A stretch of 64,000 nucleotides of DNA, taken from the NCBI RefSeq assembly GCF_900107535.1, contig NZ_FNRA01000015.1:46803-110802 (forward strand). The letters are read 5' to 3'. Origin of the DNA: Pedobacter hartonius (lineage in GTDB: Bacteria; Bacteroidota; Bacteroidia; Sphingobacteriales; Sphingobacteriaceae). A program made the position numbers and the translations under genes. The notes below the pieces were generated by a model that had not been told where the DNA came from, ran no database searches, and was given only the letters and a program-made list of their open reading frames with translations. Numbering within the stretch: the first letter of the stretch is position 1; every line of letters starts with the position of its first letter. Below are positions 55,911 through 64,000 of this stretch, piece by piece.

Positions 55911-58900
55911 TTACGATGTTTTAACTTTAAGGCTCTTTTTTAATAAAACTGCTTTGTATTCTTTAGGGAATACTTTGATAAAGTGGGCAGACTGAGTTGC
56001 CCAGTCGCTTAAGATAAACTCAGCAAGTTTACTCTTTGTCAGCTGAATATGTTTCTTAAGCAAGTTGTTGATGCGAAGTTCGTCTTCCTCATTCAGCGGA
56101 TCAAGATCCACCATCTCCTTATTGCATTTATTTGGAAAATCGCCGTTTACATTATAGATCCAGGCTACACCGCCACTCATACCAGCGGCAAAATTGCTGC
56201 CTGTATTTCCGAGTACCAGCACTTCACCTCCGGTCATATATTCACAACCATGGTCGCCCAGGCCTTCAACAACTGCGGTGGCTCCTGAGTTCCTTACAGC
56301 GAAACGCTCACCTGCCAAACCACGTACATACAGCTCACCTGATGTGGCGCCATATAAGGCCACGTTACCGATAAGGATATTTTGTTCAGGCACGTATTTC
56401 ACTTCCCTGAATGGGTAGATGGATAAACGTGCGCCTGAAAGGCCTTTACCAACGTAATCGTTACCCTCGCCTTCCAGTTCCAGGGAGATACCCCTGGCAG
56501 CAAAAGCGCCAAAGCTTTGTCCGGCAGAACCATGGAATTTAAAGTTGATCGTATCGGCAGGTAAACCTGCGCCTTTATAGATCTTAGACAATTCATTTGA
56601 TAACATTGTACCAATTGCACGATCAGTATTGATCACTTCAAATTCTTTGAAGACAATCTCTTTGTTCAGCAATGATGGCTGTGCAGCAGCGATCAGCTGG
56701 TGATCCAGTACATGGTCAATTCCGTGATCCTGTTTTTCAGTATTGTATAATGTTACGCCTGTATCAGGTGCTTTATATAAGATAGCTGATAAGTCAAGGT
56801 TTTTCAGTTTCCAATCTTCAGGGTCAATAGCACGTGTTACTAAGGCGTCTGACTGGCCTACCATTTCTTCTATTGTTCTGAAACCGAGTTCAGCCATAGT
56901 CTCGCGAAGTTCTTCGGCAAGGAAATGGAAAAGGTTAACCACATGGTCTGCTTCACCTGTGAACAGTTTTCTCAGTTCAGGGTCTTGTGTGGCCACACCT
57001 ACCGGACAAGTGTTCAAATGGCATTTTCTCATCATGATACATCCCGAAGTAACCAGGGCAGCTGTCGCTACACCCCATTCTTCAGCGCCCAGTAAAGCAG
57101 CGATAGCGATATCCCTTCCGGTTTTTAACTGGCCATCTGTTTGTAATACTACCCTGCTGCGCAGACGGTTTTTCACTAATGTCTGATGTGCTTCGGCCAA
57201 TCCCAGTTCCCATGGTAATCCGGCATGCTGAACCGACGTCAGCGGAGAAGCGCCTGTACCACCATCAAATCCGGATACAAGGATCACGTCAGCATGTGCT
57301 TTCGCCACACCGGCAGCAATTGTACCCACACCAGCTTTAGATACAAGTTTCACATTAATCCTGGCTTCCCTATTTGCATTTTTGAGGTCGAAGATCAGCT
57401 GTGCCAGATCTTCAATCGAGTAAATATCGTGGTGTGGAGGAGGAGAAATCAGTCCTACGCCAGGCGTTGCGTGACGAACCTTTGCGATCCAGTCATCAAC
57501 TTTGTGTCCTGGCAGCTGTCCGCCTTCACCTGGTTTTGCACCCTGTGCCATTTTGATCTGCAGCTCATCAGCATTGGTCAGGTAATTACTGGTTACGCCG
57601 AAACGTGCAGAAGCGATTTGTTTGATCGATGAACGCATTGAATCGCCGTTTGCCATTGTTTCATAACGCAGTTCATCTTCACCACCTTCACCGGTATTGC
57701 TTTTTCCGCCGATGCGATTCATTGCAATTGCCAGTGTTGAATGCGCTTCATGTGAAATAGAACCAAATGACATGGCACCTGTTGCAAAACGTTTTAATAT
57801 ATTTTCAACCGGTTCCACTTCCTGCAAAGGAACAGAAGGACGGTTATATTTAAATTCAAACAGTCCGCGGATGGTAAAAGCCTGTTTAGTTTGCTCGTTT
57901 ACCAGTTTGCTGTACTGTTTGTAAATATTATAATCGTTTTTACGGGTGGCGTTCTGCAACAAGTGGATCGTTTGCGGGTTGAACAAATGCTGCTCTCCTT
58001 TTCTTCTCCATTTATAATTACCGCCGGTAGTCAGGATGGTATCAGGTCTCGTAGATTTACCAAACATGCGTGCATGTTTAATCAAAGCTTCACGGGCAAT
58101 TTCATCCAGTCCTAAACCTCCGATCCTGGAAACAGCACCACTGAAATAGTTATCAACCACATTTTTGTGGATACCTAAAATTTCAAAGATCTGTGCACCA
58201 TGGTAAGACTGCAGTGTAGAGATTCCCATTTTAGAGAAGATCTTCAGCAAGCCGCTGTTCACCGCATAGATATAGTTCTCAATCAGTTTCTCTGGTTTAA
58301 GATTACTTTCTTTATCGAAACCGCTGATGGTTTCAAGAGCAAGGTAAGGGTTCACTGCGGTAGCACCAAAGCCTATTAAACAGGCAAAATGATGTACTTC
58401 CCAAACATCTCCTGCCTCCACAACAAGGCCTACAGCACCCCTGTGACCTTTACGGATCAGGTGATGGTGAACTGCAGATACAGCCAGTAAGGATGGAATT
58501 GCAGCATGTTCAGAATCCAGTGCACGGTCTGACAGTACAATCACCTGGAAGCCATCTTCCACTGCATCTACCGCATAGCGGCATAAGCGTTCAAGGCCTT
58601 TTGCCAGTGAGCCTGGTTTGCCGTCAGCCCTGAAATAGGTCTGTAAGGTTTTCGACTGGAAAACTCCTGTATCAATACTGCGGACTTTTTCCAGTTCAAG
58701 GTTAGTTAATATAGGGTGTTTGATTCCCACGCAATGACAGTGCATTGCATTTTCTTCAAGCAGGTTACCGTTATTACCCATGAATCCTGCAAGGCTCATG
58801 ACCACCTTTTCCCTGATCGGATCAATCGGGGGGTTTGTTACCTGTGCGAACAGCTGTTTAAAATAAGAAGACAGGTGCTGTGGTTTTTGAGAAAGTACCG

Positions 58901-60422
58901 CCAACGGGATATCTGTCCCCATAGATCCTATTGCTTCCTTGGCTTCAAAAGCCATCGGTTTTAAGATCAGGTCAATATCTTCCCTGCTATAACCAAATAC
59001 CTGGTGATATTTAAAGATAGATTCTTTAGATAAGCCGGTAAATACAACCCTAGGATCAGAAAGCTCTTCCAGGCGGATCTGGTATTGGTTGATCCAGTCT
59101 GCATACGGACGGTTACCGCATACTTTGGTTTTGATTTCGTCATCGCTAATGATCCTTCCTTCTTCCATGTCCACTACGAACATTTTTCCGGGAGTCAATC
59201 TGCCTTTTTCGATGATCTGGCTTTGGTCAAGTGCAAGCACACCTGATTCGGAGGCCATGATCACGCGGTCATCCTCAGTGATCGCATATCTTGCCGGGCG
59301 CAGTCCGTTTCTGTCCAGCGTACCGCCGATAATGTTTCCGTCAGTAAATGCAATAGCAGCCGGGCCATCCCATGGCTCCATTAAAGTAGCGTGGTATTTA
59401 TAAAAGGCAGCTTTCAGCTCATCCATATCGTCATTGCCGTCCCATGCTTCAGGAATCAGCATCATCAATACGTGTGGTAAAGAGCGGCCGGCGTGCATTA
59501 ATAATTCTACCACGTTATCGAGACAGCCGGAATCCGACTGTGTTTCGTCGATAAACGGCAGCAGCATATTTAGTTCTTCGGCAGTAAAATAGCTTGAAGC
59601 AAATGATCTTACACTTGCGCGGAACCAGTTCAGGTTACCCTGCAGTGTATTGATCTCGCCATTGTGAGCGATATAACGGAATGGCTGGGCCAATTTCCAT
59701 GAAGGGAAAGTATTTGTGGCGAACCTGGAGTGTACAAGGCCAAATGCTGAAACTACTCTTTTATCACTGAGTTCTGTAAAATATGTACGTACCTGCAACG
59801 AGGTCAATTGTCCTTTATATACTATAGTACGTGAAGAGAAAGAAGCGATATAAAAGTCGCCTTTTATGCCTTTTACCGTGTTAAGGATGGTTTTTGTAAG
59901 ATAATTCTTTAACACATATAGCTTACGTTCAAAATCAGCACCGGCAGCAATACTGTCAGGACGGGCAATAAATACCTGTTCCATTTCCGGCTCTACTGAT
60001 AAAGCCATATTACCAATGTCTGTAGGGTTTGTATTTACCTTTCTGAAACCTAAAACTTCCAGGCTCAGCTTTTCAGCTACGCGGTAAATGATCTCTCTGC
60101 ATTCTTCTCTTGCTCTAACGTCCTTTGGAAGGAACAACATTCCAACCCCATAGTCACCTGACTGATTTAGGCTAAATCCTATTTTAAGGCACTCATCATA
60201 TAAAAATTCGTGCGGAACCTGGATCATAATACCTGCGCCATCACCGGTATTAATTTCAGCACCAACAGCTCCCCTGTGGTCAAGGTTTTCTAAAATAGTA
60301 ATGGCATCCGAAATGATTTGCTGGGATTTTCTTCCTTTCACGTGAGCAACAAAACCAATACCGCAGGCATCGTGTTCAAAGCTTGAATGATATAAGCTTT
60401 GATTCTCTTCTATTTGTTCCAT
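55911..60422 (-). CDS. gltB: Glutamate synthase large subunit
   Basis: 1503 residues, full length. N-terminal Ntn glutaminase: HDACGIGF places the nucleophile Cys20 after a short propeptide. The FMN-binding (beta/alpha)8 domain follows, with the Fe-S motif CHLNTCPVGVATQ, and a C-terminal beta-helix (GSTGS/GNTGSNFAAGMSGG-type repeats). It makes two glutamates from glutamine and 2-oxoglutarate with GltD. Long AT-rich leader region upstream. Confidence 0.95.
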   Translation of the reverse strand: MEQIEENQSLYHSSFEHDACGIGFVAHVKGRKSQQIISDAITILENLDHRGAVGAEINTGDGAGIMIQVPHEFLYDECLKIGFSLNQSGDYGVGMLFLPKDVRAREECREIIYRVAEKLSLEVLGFRKVNTNPTDIGNMALSVEPEMEQVFIARPDSIAAGADFERKLYVLKNYLTKTILNTVKGIKGDFYIASFSSRTIVYKGQLTSLQVRTYFTELSDKRVVSAFGLVHSRFATNTFPSWKLAQPFRYIAHNGEINTLQGNLNWFRASVRSFASSYFTAEELNMLLPFIDETQSDSGCLDNVVELLMHAGRSLPHVLMMLIPEAWDGNDDMDELKAAFYKYHATLMEPWDGPAAIAFTDGNIIGGTLDRNGLRPARYAITEDDRVIMASESGVLALDQSQIIEKGRLTPGKMFVVDMEEGRIISDDEIKTKVCGNRPYADWINQYQIRLEELSDPRVVFTGLSKESIFKYHQVFGYSREDIDLILKPMAFEAKEAIGSMGTDIPLAVLSQKPQHLSSYFKQLFAQVTNPPIDPIREKVVMSLAGFMGNNGNLLEENAMHCHCVGIKHPILTNLELEKVRSIDTGVFQSKTLQTYFRADGKPGSLAKGLERLCRYAVDAVEDGFQVIVLSDRALDSEHAAIPSLLAVSAVHHHLIRKGHRGAVGLVVEAGDVWEVHHFACLIGFGATAVNPYLALETISGFDKESNLKPEKLIENYIYAVNSGLLKIFSKMGISTLQSYHGAQIFEILGIHKNVVDNYFSGAVSRIGGLGLDEIAREALIKHARMFGKSTRPDTILTTGGNYKWRRKGEQHLFNPQTIHLLQNATRKNDYNIYKQYSKLVNEQTKQAFTIRGLFEFKYNRPSVPLQEVEPVENILKRFATGAMSFGSISHEAHSTLAIAMNRIGGKSNTGEGGEDELRYETMANGDSMRSSIKQIASARFGVTSNYLTNADELQIKMAQGAKPGEGGQLPGHKVDDWIAKVRHATPGVGLISPPPHHDIYSIEDLAQLIFDLKNANREARINVKLVSKAGVGTIAAGVAKAHADVILVSGFDGGTGASPLTSVQHAGLPWELGLAEAHQTLVKNRLRSRVVLQTDGQLKTGRDIAIAALLGAEEWGVATAALVTSGCIMMRKCHLNTCPVGVATQDPELRKLFTGEADHVVNLFHFLAEELRETMAELGFRTIEEMVGQSDALVTRAIDPEDWKLKNLDLSAILYKAPDTGVTLYNTEKQDHGIDHVLDHQLIAAAQPSLLNKEIVFKEFEVINTDRAIGTMLSNELSKIYKGAGLPADTINFKFHGSAGQSFGAFAARGISLELEGEGNDYVGKGLSGARLSIYPFREVKYVPEQNILIGNVALYGATSGELYVRGLAGERFAVRNSGATAVVEGLGDHGCEYMTGGEVLVLGNTGSNFAAGMSGGVAWIYNVNGDFPNKCNKEMVDLDPLNEEDELRINNLLKKHIQLTKSKLAEFILSDWATQSAHFIKVFPKEYKAVLLKKSLKVKTS

Positions 60423-60828
60423 ATCTTAATGTATTCGAAACACTAAGATAATCAAAATGTTCTCAAATTGTTAAATTCATATTTTTTTTATGAAAAATAA
60501 AGAATAGTACAAAGATCAGTAGTATACTTTAACATATTTGTAATATTATGATGTTAAAATTAGCAAATATATAAGCTTATTATCTAGATTCGTTTTTGAT
60601 TAGTGGTTGCATCCCCCCGTTTTGAGATGTTATTTGTACTGATAGTGTTAAATATACACTATATATATAGTAATTCATAATAAAAAATGGCTTTGGAGCC
60701 TCAAATACCGATTTTTTTGCAGCCGGTGGTTAAACACGAATATTTAATTTTTATTCAGATACAATCCCCTAAATTTCAATCTATTATCACAAAAAGTACA
60801 AAAGATAGCTAAAAATTGTTGTTTAGAC
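60423..60828. other. AT-rich region upstream of gltB, no gene seen
   Basis: About 400 nt with no credible open frame on either strand. It must contain the gltB promoter. It includes a short AT palindrome (60658-60671, ACTATATATATAGT) of low complexity. No riboswitch fold was recognised. Confidence 0.6.
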
Positions 60829-60859
60829 TTTTGTAGACTGAACTCTTTTGCTACATTTG
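60829..60859 (+). promoter_or_regulatory. Promoter of the SRP RNA gene
   Basis: TTTTG (-33, 60829-60833), 18 nt, TACATTTG (-7, 60852-60859): a close match to the Bacteroidota TTTG / TAnnTTTG promoter, 3-4 nt before the first paired base of the RNA. Confidence 0.75.
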
Positions 60860-60862
60860 CAG

Positions 60863-60961
60863 TGGGCAAGTCCTTTACGATCAGCTCCCTTTGAACTCCC
60901 CCAGGGCGGGAACGAAGCAAGGGTAGAAGGTTGTAGCGGTGCGATAAAGGTTGCTTGCCCA
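60863..60961 (+). ncRNA. ffs: Small SRP (4.5S-type) RNA
   Basis: A ~99-nt hairpin: TGGGCAAG at 60863-60870 pairs with CTTGCCCA at 60954-60961, and CCTTT next to it with AAAGG. At the tip lies the SRP domain IV pattern: CCCAGGGCG, loop GGAA, CGAAGCAAGGG, matching the conserved AGG..GGAA..AAGCA core that binds Ffh. A promoter sits directly upstream and a T-rich tail (60962-60975) directly downstream. It is the RNA of the signal recognition particle for membrane protein targeting. A spurious open frame exists on the other strand. Confidence 0.88.
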
Positions 60962-61066
60962 TTTTTTACTTTTTTTTCAGATTGACTATGCTTTCAATGC
61001 ACAATCTTCCGTTCAAAGTATACGCTGATTTATTCCGCAGTTTATTTTTCCTTAAATTATATAATC

Positions 61067-61738
61067 ATGAAATTTTTCATTGACACGGCTAACCTTGATC
61101 AAATTAAAGAGGCGCAGGATCTTGGTATTTTAGATGGTGTGACTACCAACCCCAGCCTTATGGCCAAAGAAGGTATCACTGGCGAACAAAATGTAATCAA
61201 CCACTACAAAGCAATTTGTGCGATCGTTGATGACAAAGTAAGTGCTGAAGTGATTTCAACCACTTACGAAGAAATTATTAAAGAAGGTGAAGCCCTGGCT
61301 GCATTAGATGCGAAGATCGTTGTTAAAGTTCCAATGATAAAAGATGGTGTGAAAGCAATTAAATATTTCACTTCTAAAGGGATCAGAACAAACTGTACGT
61401 TAATTTTCTCTGCAGGTCAGGCTTTATTAGCTGCTAAAGCAGGTGCAACTTATGTTTCTCCATTCCTTGGCCGTTTAGACGATATCGGTTCTGAAGGCTT
61501 AACATTAATTGAAGATATCCGTTTGATATTTGATAACTACGGATACCCCACTGAAATCCTTGCCGCATCAATCCGCGGACCATTGCATATCATTAGCTGT
61601 GCTAAATTAGGCGCAGACGTAATGACTGGCCCGTTAACAGCTATATTAGGTTTATTAAAACACCCGTTAACTGACAGCGGTTTAGCTACCTTCCTTGCTG
61701 ACCATAAAAAAGCAGCAGAAGCAGCAGTTAAAGCATAA
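61067..61738 (+). CDS. fsa: Transaldolase / fructose-6-phosphate aldolase family
   Basis: 223 residues. FIDTANLDQIKEAQDLGILDG and VTTNPSLMAKEG at the N terminus, Schiff-base Lys87 in VVKVPM, then CTLIFSAGQALLAAKAGA and the C-terminal region. This short transaldolase group (TalC/FSA) transfers dihydroxyacetone units in the pentose phosphate pathway; whether it acts as transaldolase or aldolase cannot be told by eye. Confidence 0.9.
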   Translation: MKFFIDTANLDQIKEAQDLGILDGVTTNPSLMAKEGITGEQNVINHYKAICAIVDDKVSAEVISTTYEEIIKEGEALAALDAKIVVKVPMIKDGVKAIKYFTSKGIRTNCTLIFSAGQALLAAKAGATYVSPFLGRLDDIGSEGLTLIEDIRLIFDNYGYPTEILAASIRGPLHIISCAKLGADVMTGPLTAILGLLKHPLTDSGLATFLADHKKAAEAAVKA

Positions 61739-61760
61739 TTCATTCTGTATAAGAATATAT

Positions 61761-61797
61761 AAAAGCCGGTCTGAGATTCTTAGACCGGCTTTTTCTT
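61761..61797 (+). terminator. Terminator of the transaldolase gene (5' exon of the intron)
   Basis: AAAAGCCGGTCT (61761-61772) pairs with AGACCGGCTTTT (61782-61793), then TTCTT leading directly into the GTGTG of the group II intron. Confidence 0.9.
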
Positions 61798-62204
61798 GTG
61801 TGCTGGGCATGGCGATCAGCTATAGGGTGCAAGTCCCGAACACACTTTGCAGTAGGAAGTGTGAGCCAATAGCAAGGGTGTCGTGGGCGACTGCGAATCC
61901 GAAGGAAGCTGGAGGCAAATATGGAGGGCTACGAACAGGAACTGTATATAAGGCGAGGTGATATGGGTGATGTTGCAAGACAAACAAAAGCCTGATACTG
62001 CACGGATTATCACTACGTAGATGCAGAGGCCACATCCACAGAAAGCGGATTGCCTTACCCCAGGAGATCTCCCTGTAATCTGTCGAAGGCAAGCGCGATT
62101 GTCGTAGAAGAAACAATAACCAGATCAATAATGGTTATTCGTTATAGGGAGAAGTCAGCAGAAGCCATAGCACCTATTTTTTTTAGGGAGGACTGAATGT
62201 TAGG

Positions 62205-62894
62205 ATGACAAGGGAAACAGGAAGTTTATGGCAGAGCAATAACAGCAGAAACACATTAGAGAACTACCTGCAGGAGAATAGGGCGGAACCCGAAAGTAAA
62301 GAGCAGGAGGAGCTGAGCCGAGCTGTGCAACCAATGTGCACAATGTCTGGAAGGAAGTTTTTTTGTAGTATGCTTGAAGAAATATTAGACATCCGAAATA
62401 TACAAAGAGCCTTTAAGCAGGTTACTGCCAATAAGGGGGCGGGTGGTATTGATGGTATGCAGACCGATGAACTTCGTGACTACCTAAATACGAACTGGCA
62501 AGTATTACGGGTTGATATTTTGAACGGCAGTTATCATTCCCAGGCTGTGCGAAAGGTAGAGATACCTAAAGCGAGTGGTGGAATGAGGATGTTGGGTATT
62601 CCCACAGTAATCGACAGGTTAATACAACAAGCTATTTCCCAATGGTTAAGCCCAAAGTATAAGAGCGATTTTTCAGCAAACAGTTATGGGTTCCGGCCTA
62701 ACCGCAATGCACATCAGGCAGTGCTCAAAGCTCAGGAATACATCAATGGAGGTTTTGCATGGATTGTTGATCTGGATCTGGATAAGCTCTTTGATCGGGT
62801 AAACCACGACAAGCTCATGAACAAGGATAAGTGATAAGCGAATTTTAAAGCTTATTCGTCTGTATCTAGTGGTATCATGGAGAATGGACTAATA
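62205..62894 (+). pseudogene. ltrA: Truncated group II intron reverse transcriptase/maturase
   Basis: In frame from ATG 62205 the RT0-3 blocks are readable (ANKGAGGIDGMQTDELRDYL, VEIPKASGGMRMLGIPTVID, SYGFRPNRNAHQAV, then DKLFDRVNHDKLM). A stop occurs at 62832. Remnants continue in a different frame from 62827 (ISDKRILKLIRLYL) and, after a further shift near 62868, as SGIMENGLI. The catalytic YADD block, the thumb (X) domain and any endonuclease are absent, so this is a pseudogene. Confidence 0.85.
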
Positions 62895-62980
62895 CCGTAC
62901 AAAGCTCTGAAGCTATGGTGTGAGCAAGTTCACCCCTGTCTTTTAATAAACGTATTTTAAGAAACTTTTAGTTTAGAATA

Positions 62981-63029
62981 ACACCACCTTCGGTCTAAAC
63001 AATAACAATATTTAGAACAAAGGTGGTGT
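62981..63029 (+). other. Intron domain V-like hairpin with unusual apex
   Basis: ACACCACCTT (62981-62990) pairs with AAGGTGGTGT (63020-63029) and TCTAAA (62994-62999) with TTTAGA (63011-63016), with an 11-nt loop. The lower stem and the following GAGAGGACAG are in the position of IIC domain V, but the whole hairpin is about 49 nt rather than about 34, and the expected G-U pair is A-T. Confidence 0.5.
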
Positions 63030-63071
63030 GAGAGGACAGTAGGAGAAATAATCTCCTACTTCCTACTTGAT

Positions 63072-63106
63072 TAACCGGATTACCTGCTTTACACGGTTAT
63101 CCGGTT
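63072..63106 (-). terminator. Terminator of the gmhB-type gene (3' exon of the intron)
   Basis: AACCGGAT... pairs with ATCCGGTT (63099-63106) around a 19-nt interior, starting within 2 nt of the stop of the minus-strand gene. The intron's 3' junction is directly beside it. Confidence 0.65.
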
Positions 63107-63107
63107 G

Positions 63108-63605
63108 TTATGCTCCGGCTAAAACAGCTTTTACTTTATCATAGTCAATCTGTTCGTCCGGCTCGATGAGGATGCCCTTCACCCCTGCCCCGTTTGCTGC
63201 TGCAACATCCCTGGGTTTATCTCCTATCATAACAGACAGAGCAGGATCAATGTTATATTCTACAATAGCCTCCAGCAGCATACCTGATTTTGGTTTTCTG
63301 CATTCGCAATCTCCGGAAACTGTGGGATGGTGCGGACAATAGTAAGCATGAATAATCTCGGCCCCCTGCTCTTCAAATTTATTAAACAATATCTCGTGCA
63401 TGTCTGCAAGCGTTTCTTCCGTATAACGCTTTAAAGCAATCCCTCCCTGATTTGTAATTACTACTAACAGGTAGCCTTCGTCAAAAAATCTTTTTAAAGG
63501 AGGAATCTGGTATTCCAGGACTTCAAAATCTTCCAGTCTGGTGATATAATCGTAAATCTCATGGTTCAGTACCCCATCACGGTCTAAAAAAATTGCTTTG
63601 TTCAT
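63108..63605 (-). CDS. gmhB: HAD-IIIA phosphatase, GmhB type
   Basis: 165 residues. HAD motif I FLDRDGVLN, motif II VVITNQGG, zinc-binding CPHHPTVSGDCECRKP and motif IV MIGDKPRDV match D-glycero-D-manno-heptose 1,7-bisphosphate 7-phosphatase, part of lipopolysaccharide heptose synthesis. In Bacteroidota related HAD proteins may act on other sugar phosphates, so the substrate is fairly but not fully sure. Confidence 0.85.
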   Translation of the reverse strand: MNKAIFLDRDGVLNHEIYDYITRLEDFEVLEYQIPPLKRFFDEGYLLVVITNQGGIALKRYTEETLADMHEILFNKFEEQGAEIIHAYYCPHHPTVSGDCECRKPKSGMLLEAIVEYNIDPALSVMIGDKPRDVAAANGAGVKGILIEPDEQIDYDKVKAVLAGA

Positions 63606-63826
63606 TATTTCGTATTTGCTCCAAATATCAAAATATAATTTAAAGGAGCGTATGATTGAATATAATTATTGGAAAGAAAATCGAAATTTTGCTGGAAATC
63701 CGAAATACTTCAACCTTTATACAAGGGTTAAAACGGCCTTTTTTGCATCAATTTAACGTTTATTTAACACGAAATGTAATTAATCAGGCTTAGGATCAGG
63801 GTACTATACGTTACACCGCATTTTTA
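63606..63826. other. Intergenic region before tRNA-Lys, no gene seen
   Basis: About 220 nt, AT-rich, with no credible open frame or hairpin that I could identify. It should contain the gmhB promoter. Confidence 0.5.
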
Positions 63827-63858
63827 TTTGCACTATATGGATGGTACTCCTATATTTG
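63827..63858 (+). promoter_or_regulatory. Promoter of tRNA-Lys
   Basis: TTTG at 63827-63830, 20 nt spacer, TATATTTG at 63851-63858, a match to the Bacteroidota promoter pattern; about 48 nt before the mature tRNA. Confidence 0.65.
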
Positions 63859-63906
63859 CATCACTTTAAAAGGAAACGCTTAGAGTAAAGTTCTGAAAAG
63901 AATGAT

Positions 63907-63979
63907 GATTCCGTAGCTCAGCTGGTAGAGCATTACACTTTTAATGTAGTGGTCCTGGGTTCGAATCCCAGCGGGATCA
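63907..63979 (+). tRNA. tRNA-Lys (anticodon TTT)
   Basis: Full cloverleaf: acceptor GATTCCG / CGGGATC (one T-G pair), D arm GCTCAGCTGGTAGAGC, anticodon stem TTACA / TGTAG around loop CTTTTAA (anticodon TTT, Lys), T arm CTGGG-TTCGAAT-CCCAG. CCA is not encoded. Confidence 0.93.
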
Positions 63980-64000
63980 CAAGAAACAATATCAAAGAGA

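Larger units (their letters stand above)
61798..63071 (+). mobile_element. Group II intron, class C-like, internally deleted
   Basis: Begins GTGTGC..GGCATGG then CTATAGGGTG.AAGTCCCGAAC, the 5' start of bacterial group IIC introns as I know it from the Oceanobacillus iheyensis intron. Domain I features (AGCAAGGGTGTCG, GAATCCGAAGGAAGC, GGCGAGGTGATATGG) and the pre-ORF GGGAGAAGTCAGCAGAAGCCATAG follow. The 3' end has GGTGGTGTGAGAGGACAG, a domain VI hairpin (63038-63060, AGTAGGAGA/TCTCCTACT) and TCCTACTTGAT, close to the IIC 3' end. It lies straight behind a terminator hairpin, the usual IIC target. The reverse transcriptase is broken, so it is probably immobile on its own; the exact 3' border is inferred. 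Confidence 0.8.

Noticed and set aside
60658..60671. ACTATATATATAGT palindrome upstream of gltB
   Set aside because: Simple AT repeat, expected by chance in this AT-rich gap; no supporting pattern.
60744..60962. 72-aa open frame on the minus strand
   Set aside because: It lies across the SRP RNA gene in antisense, and its composition reflects the RNA hairpin; no protein family features.
1..64000. CRISPR arrays, prophage, insertion sequences or a defence island
   Set aside because: No spaced identical repeats, no phage structural or integrase genes, no transposase frame. The only tyrosine recombinase is a standard Xer protein in a housekeeping setting.

Overview
The window is a stretch of ordinary chromosome from a member of the Bacteroidota, most likely a Sphingobacteriaceae (Pedobacter-like) bacterium. 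The evidence is: promoters of the TAnnTTTG / TTTG type in front of the SRP RNA and tRNA-Lys genes, few Shine-Dalgarno sequences, a TonB-dependent receptor, WbqC, KTSC, YtxH and DUF4442 family proteins, a GH18-CE4-GT2 fusion protein, and the gene content as a whole. No prophage, plasmid, CRISPR array or defence island is visible. The only clear mobile element is a broken group II intron near the right end.

Layout. 1-3.2 kb: the 3' part of a di-haem cytochrome c peroxidase gene, a BBE-type FAD oxidoreductase and DNA polymerase IV. 3.3-12 kb: a three-domain envelope polysaccharide enzyme, a membrane metallophosphoesterase, a CDF metal transporter, a MATE exporter, an AlbA_2 protein and a hotdog-fold protein. 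12.2-18.7 kb: a small lipoprotein, hemF, gyrA and two related secreted TPR proteins. 18.8-25.5 kb: a Tet-type MFS exporter, a FUSC membrane protein, then two unrelated Mg2+ transporters (MgtE and CorA) and WbqC. 25.6-31.4 kb: a glycosyltransferase, aroQ, xerD, prmC and the overlapping ribD-EamA-YigZ cluster. 31.5-37.3 kb: a Bcr-type exporter, an MscS channel, an alternative sigma factor with a small partner gene, a divergent Lrp-type regulator, a KTSC protein and an LpxL-like acyltransferase. 37.3-44 kb: mqo, proBA and an MGH1/GH63-like glycosidase. 44-51.5 kb: two PAP2 phosphatases, two DoxX-type proteins, YtxH, a pirin with a degenerate receiver-like partner, a TonB receptor, a DsbA-type oxidoreductase and an FMN reductase. 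51.5-54.4 kb: galM and galK (divergent) and a SpoU methyltransferase. 54.4-60.4 kb: gltB-gltD. 60.8-64 kb: SRP RNA, a transaldolase-family gene, the group II intron remnant, a gmhB-type HAD phosphatase and tRNA-Lys(TTT).

Metabolic links: gltBD makes glutamate, proBA converts it to proline, and mqo feeds electrons from malate to quinone. galM/galK start the Leloir pathway. Several genes serve the envelope (GH18-CE4-GT2 protein, LpxL-like acyltransferase, PAP2 pair, GT2, WbqC, GmhB).

The points most worth a second look are: the group IIC-like intron sitting exactly behind a terminator, with an internally deleted reverse transcriptase and an unusual domain V; a secondary sigma factor, small helical protein and Lrp-type regulator locus with a pair of direct repeats between the divergent genes; the pirin plus pseudo-receiver pair; and promoter-like TAnnTTTG motifs lying only 4-6 nt before several start codons, which suggests leaderless transcripts. 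I found no system that I can confidently call wholly new. The sigma/Lrp locus is the best candidate for undescribed regulation. All assignments rest on reading motifs by eye; no database search was run.
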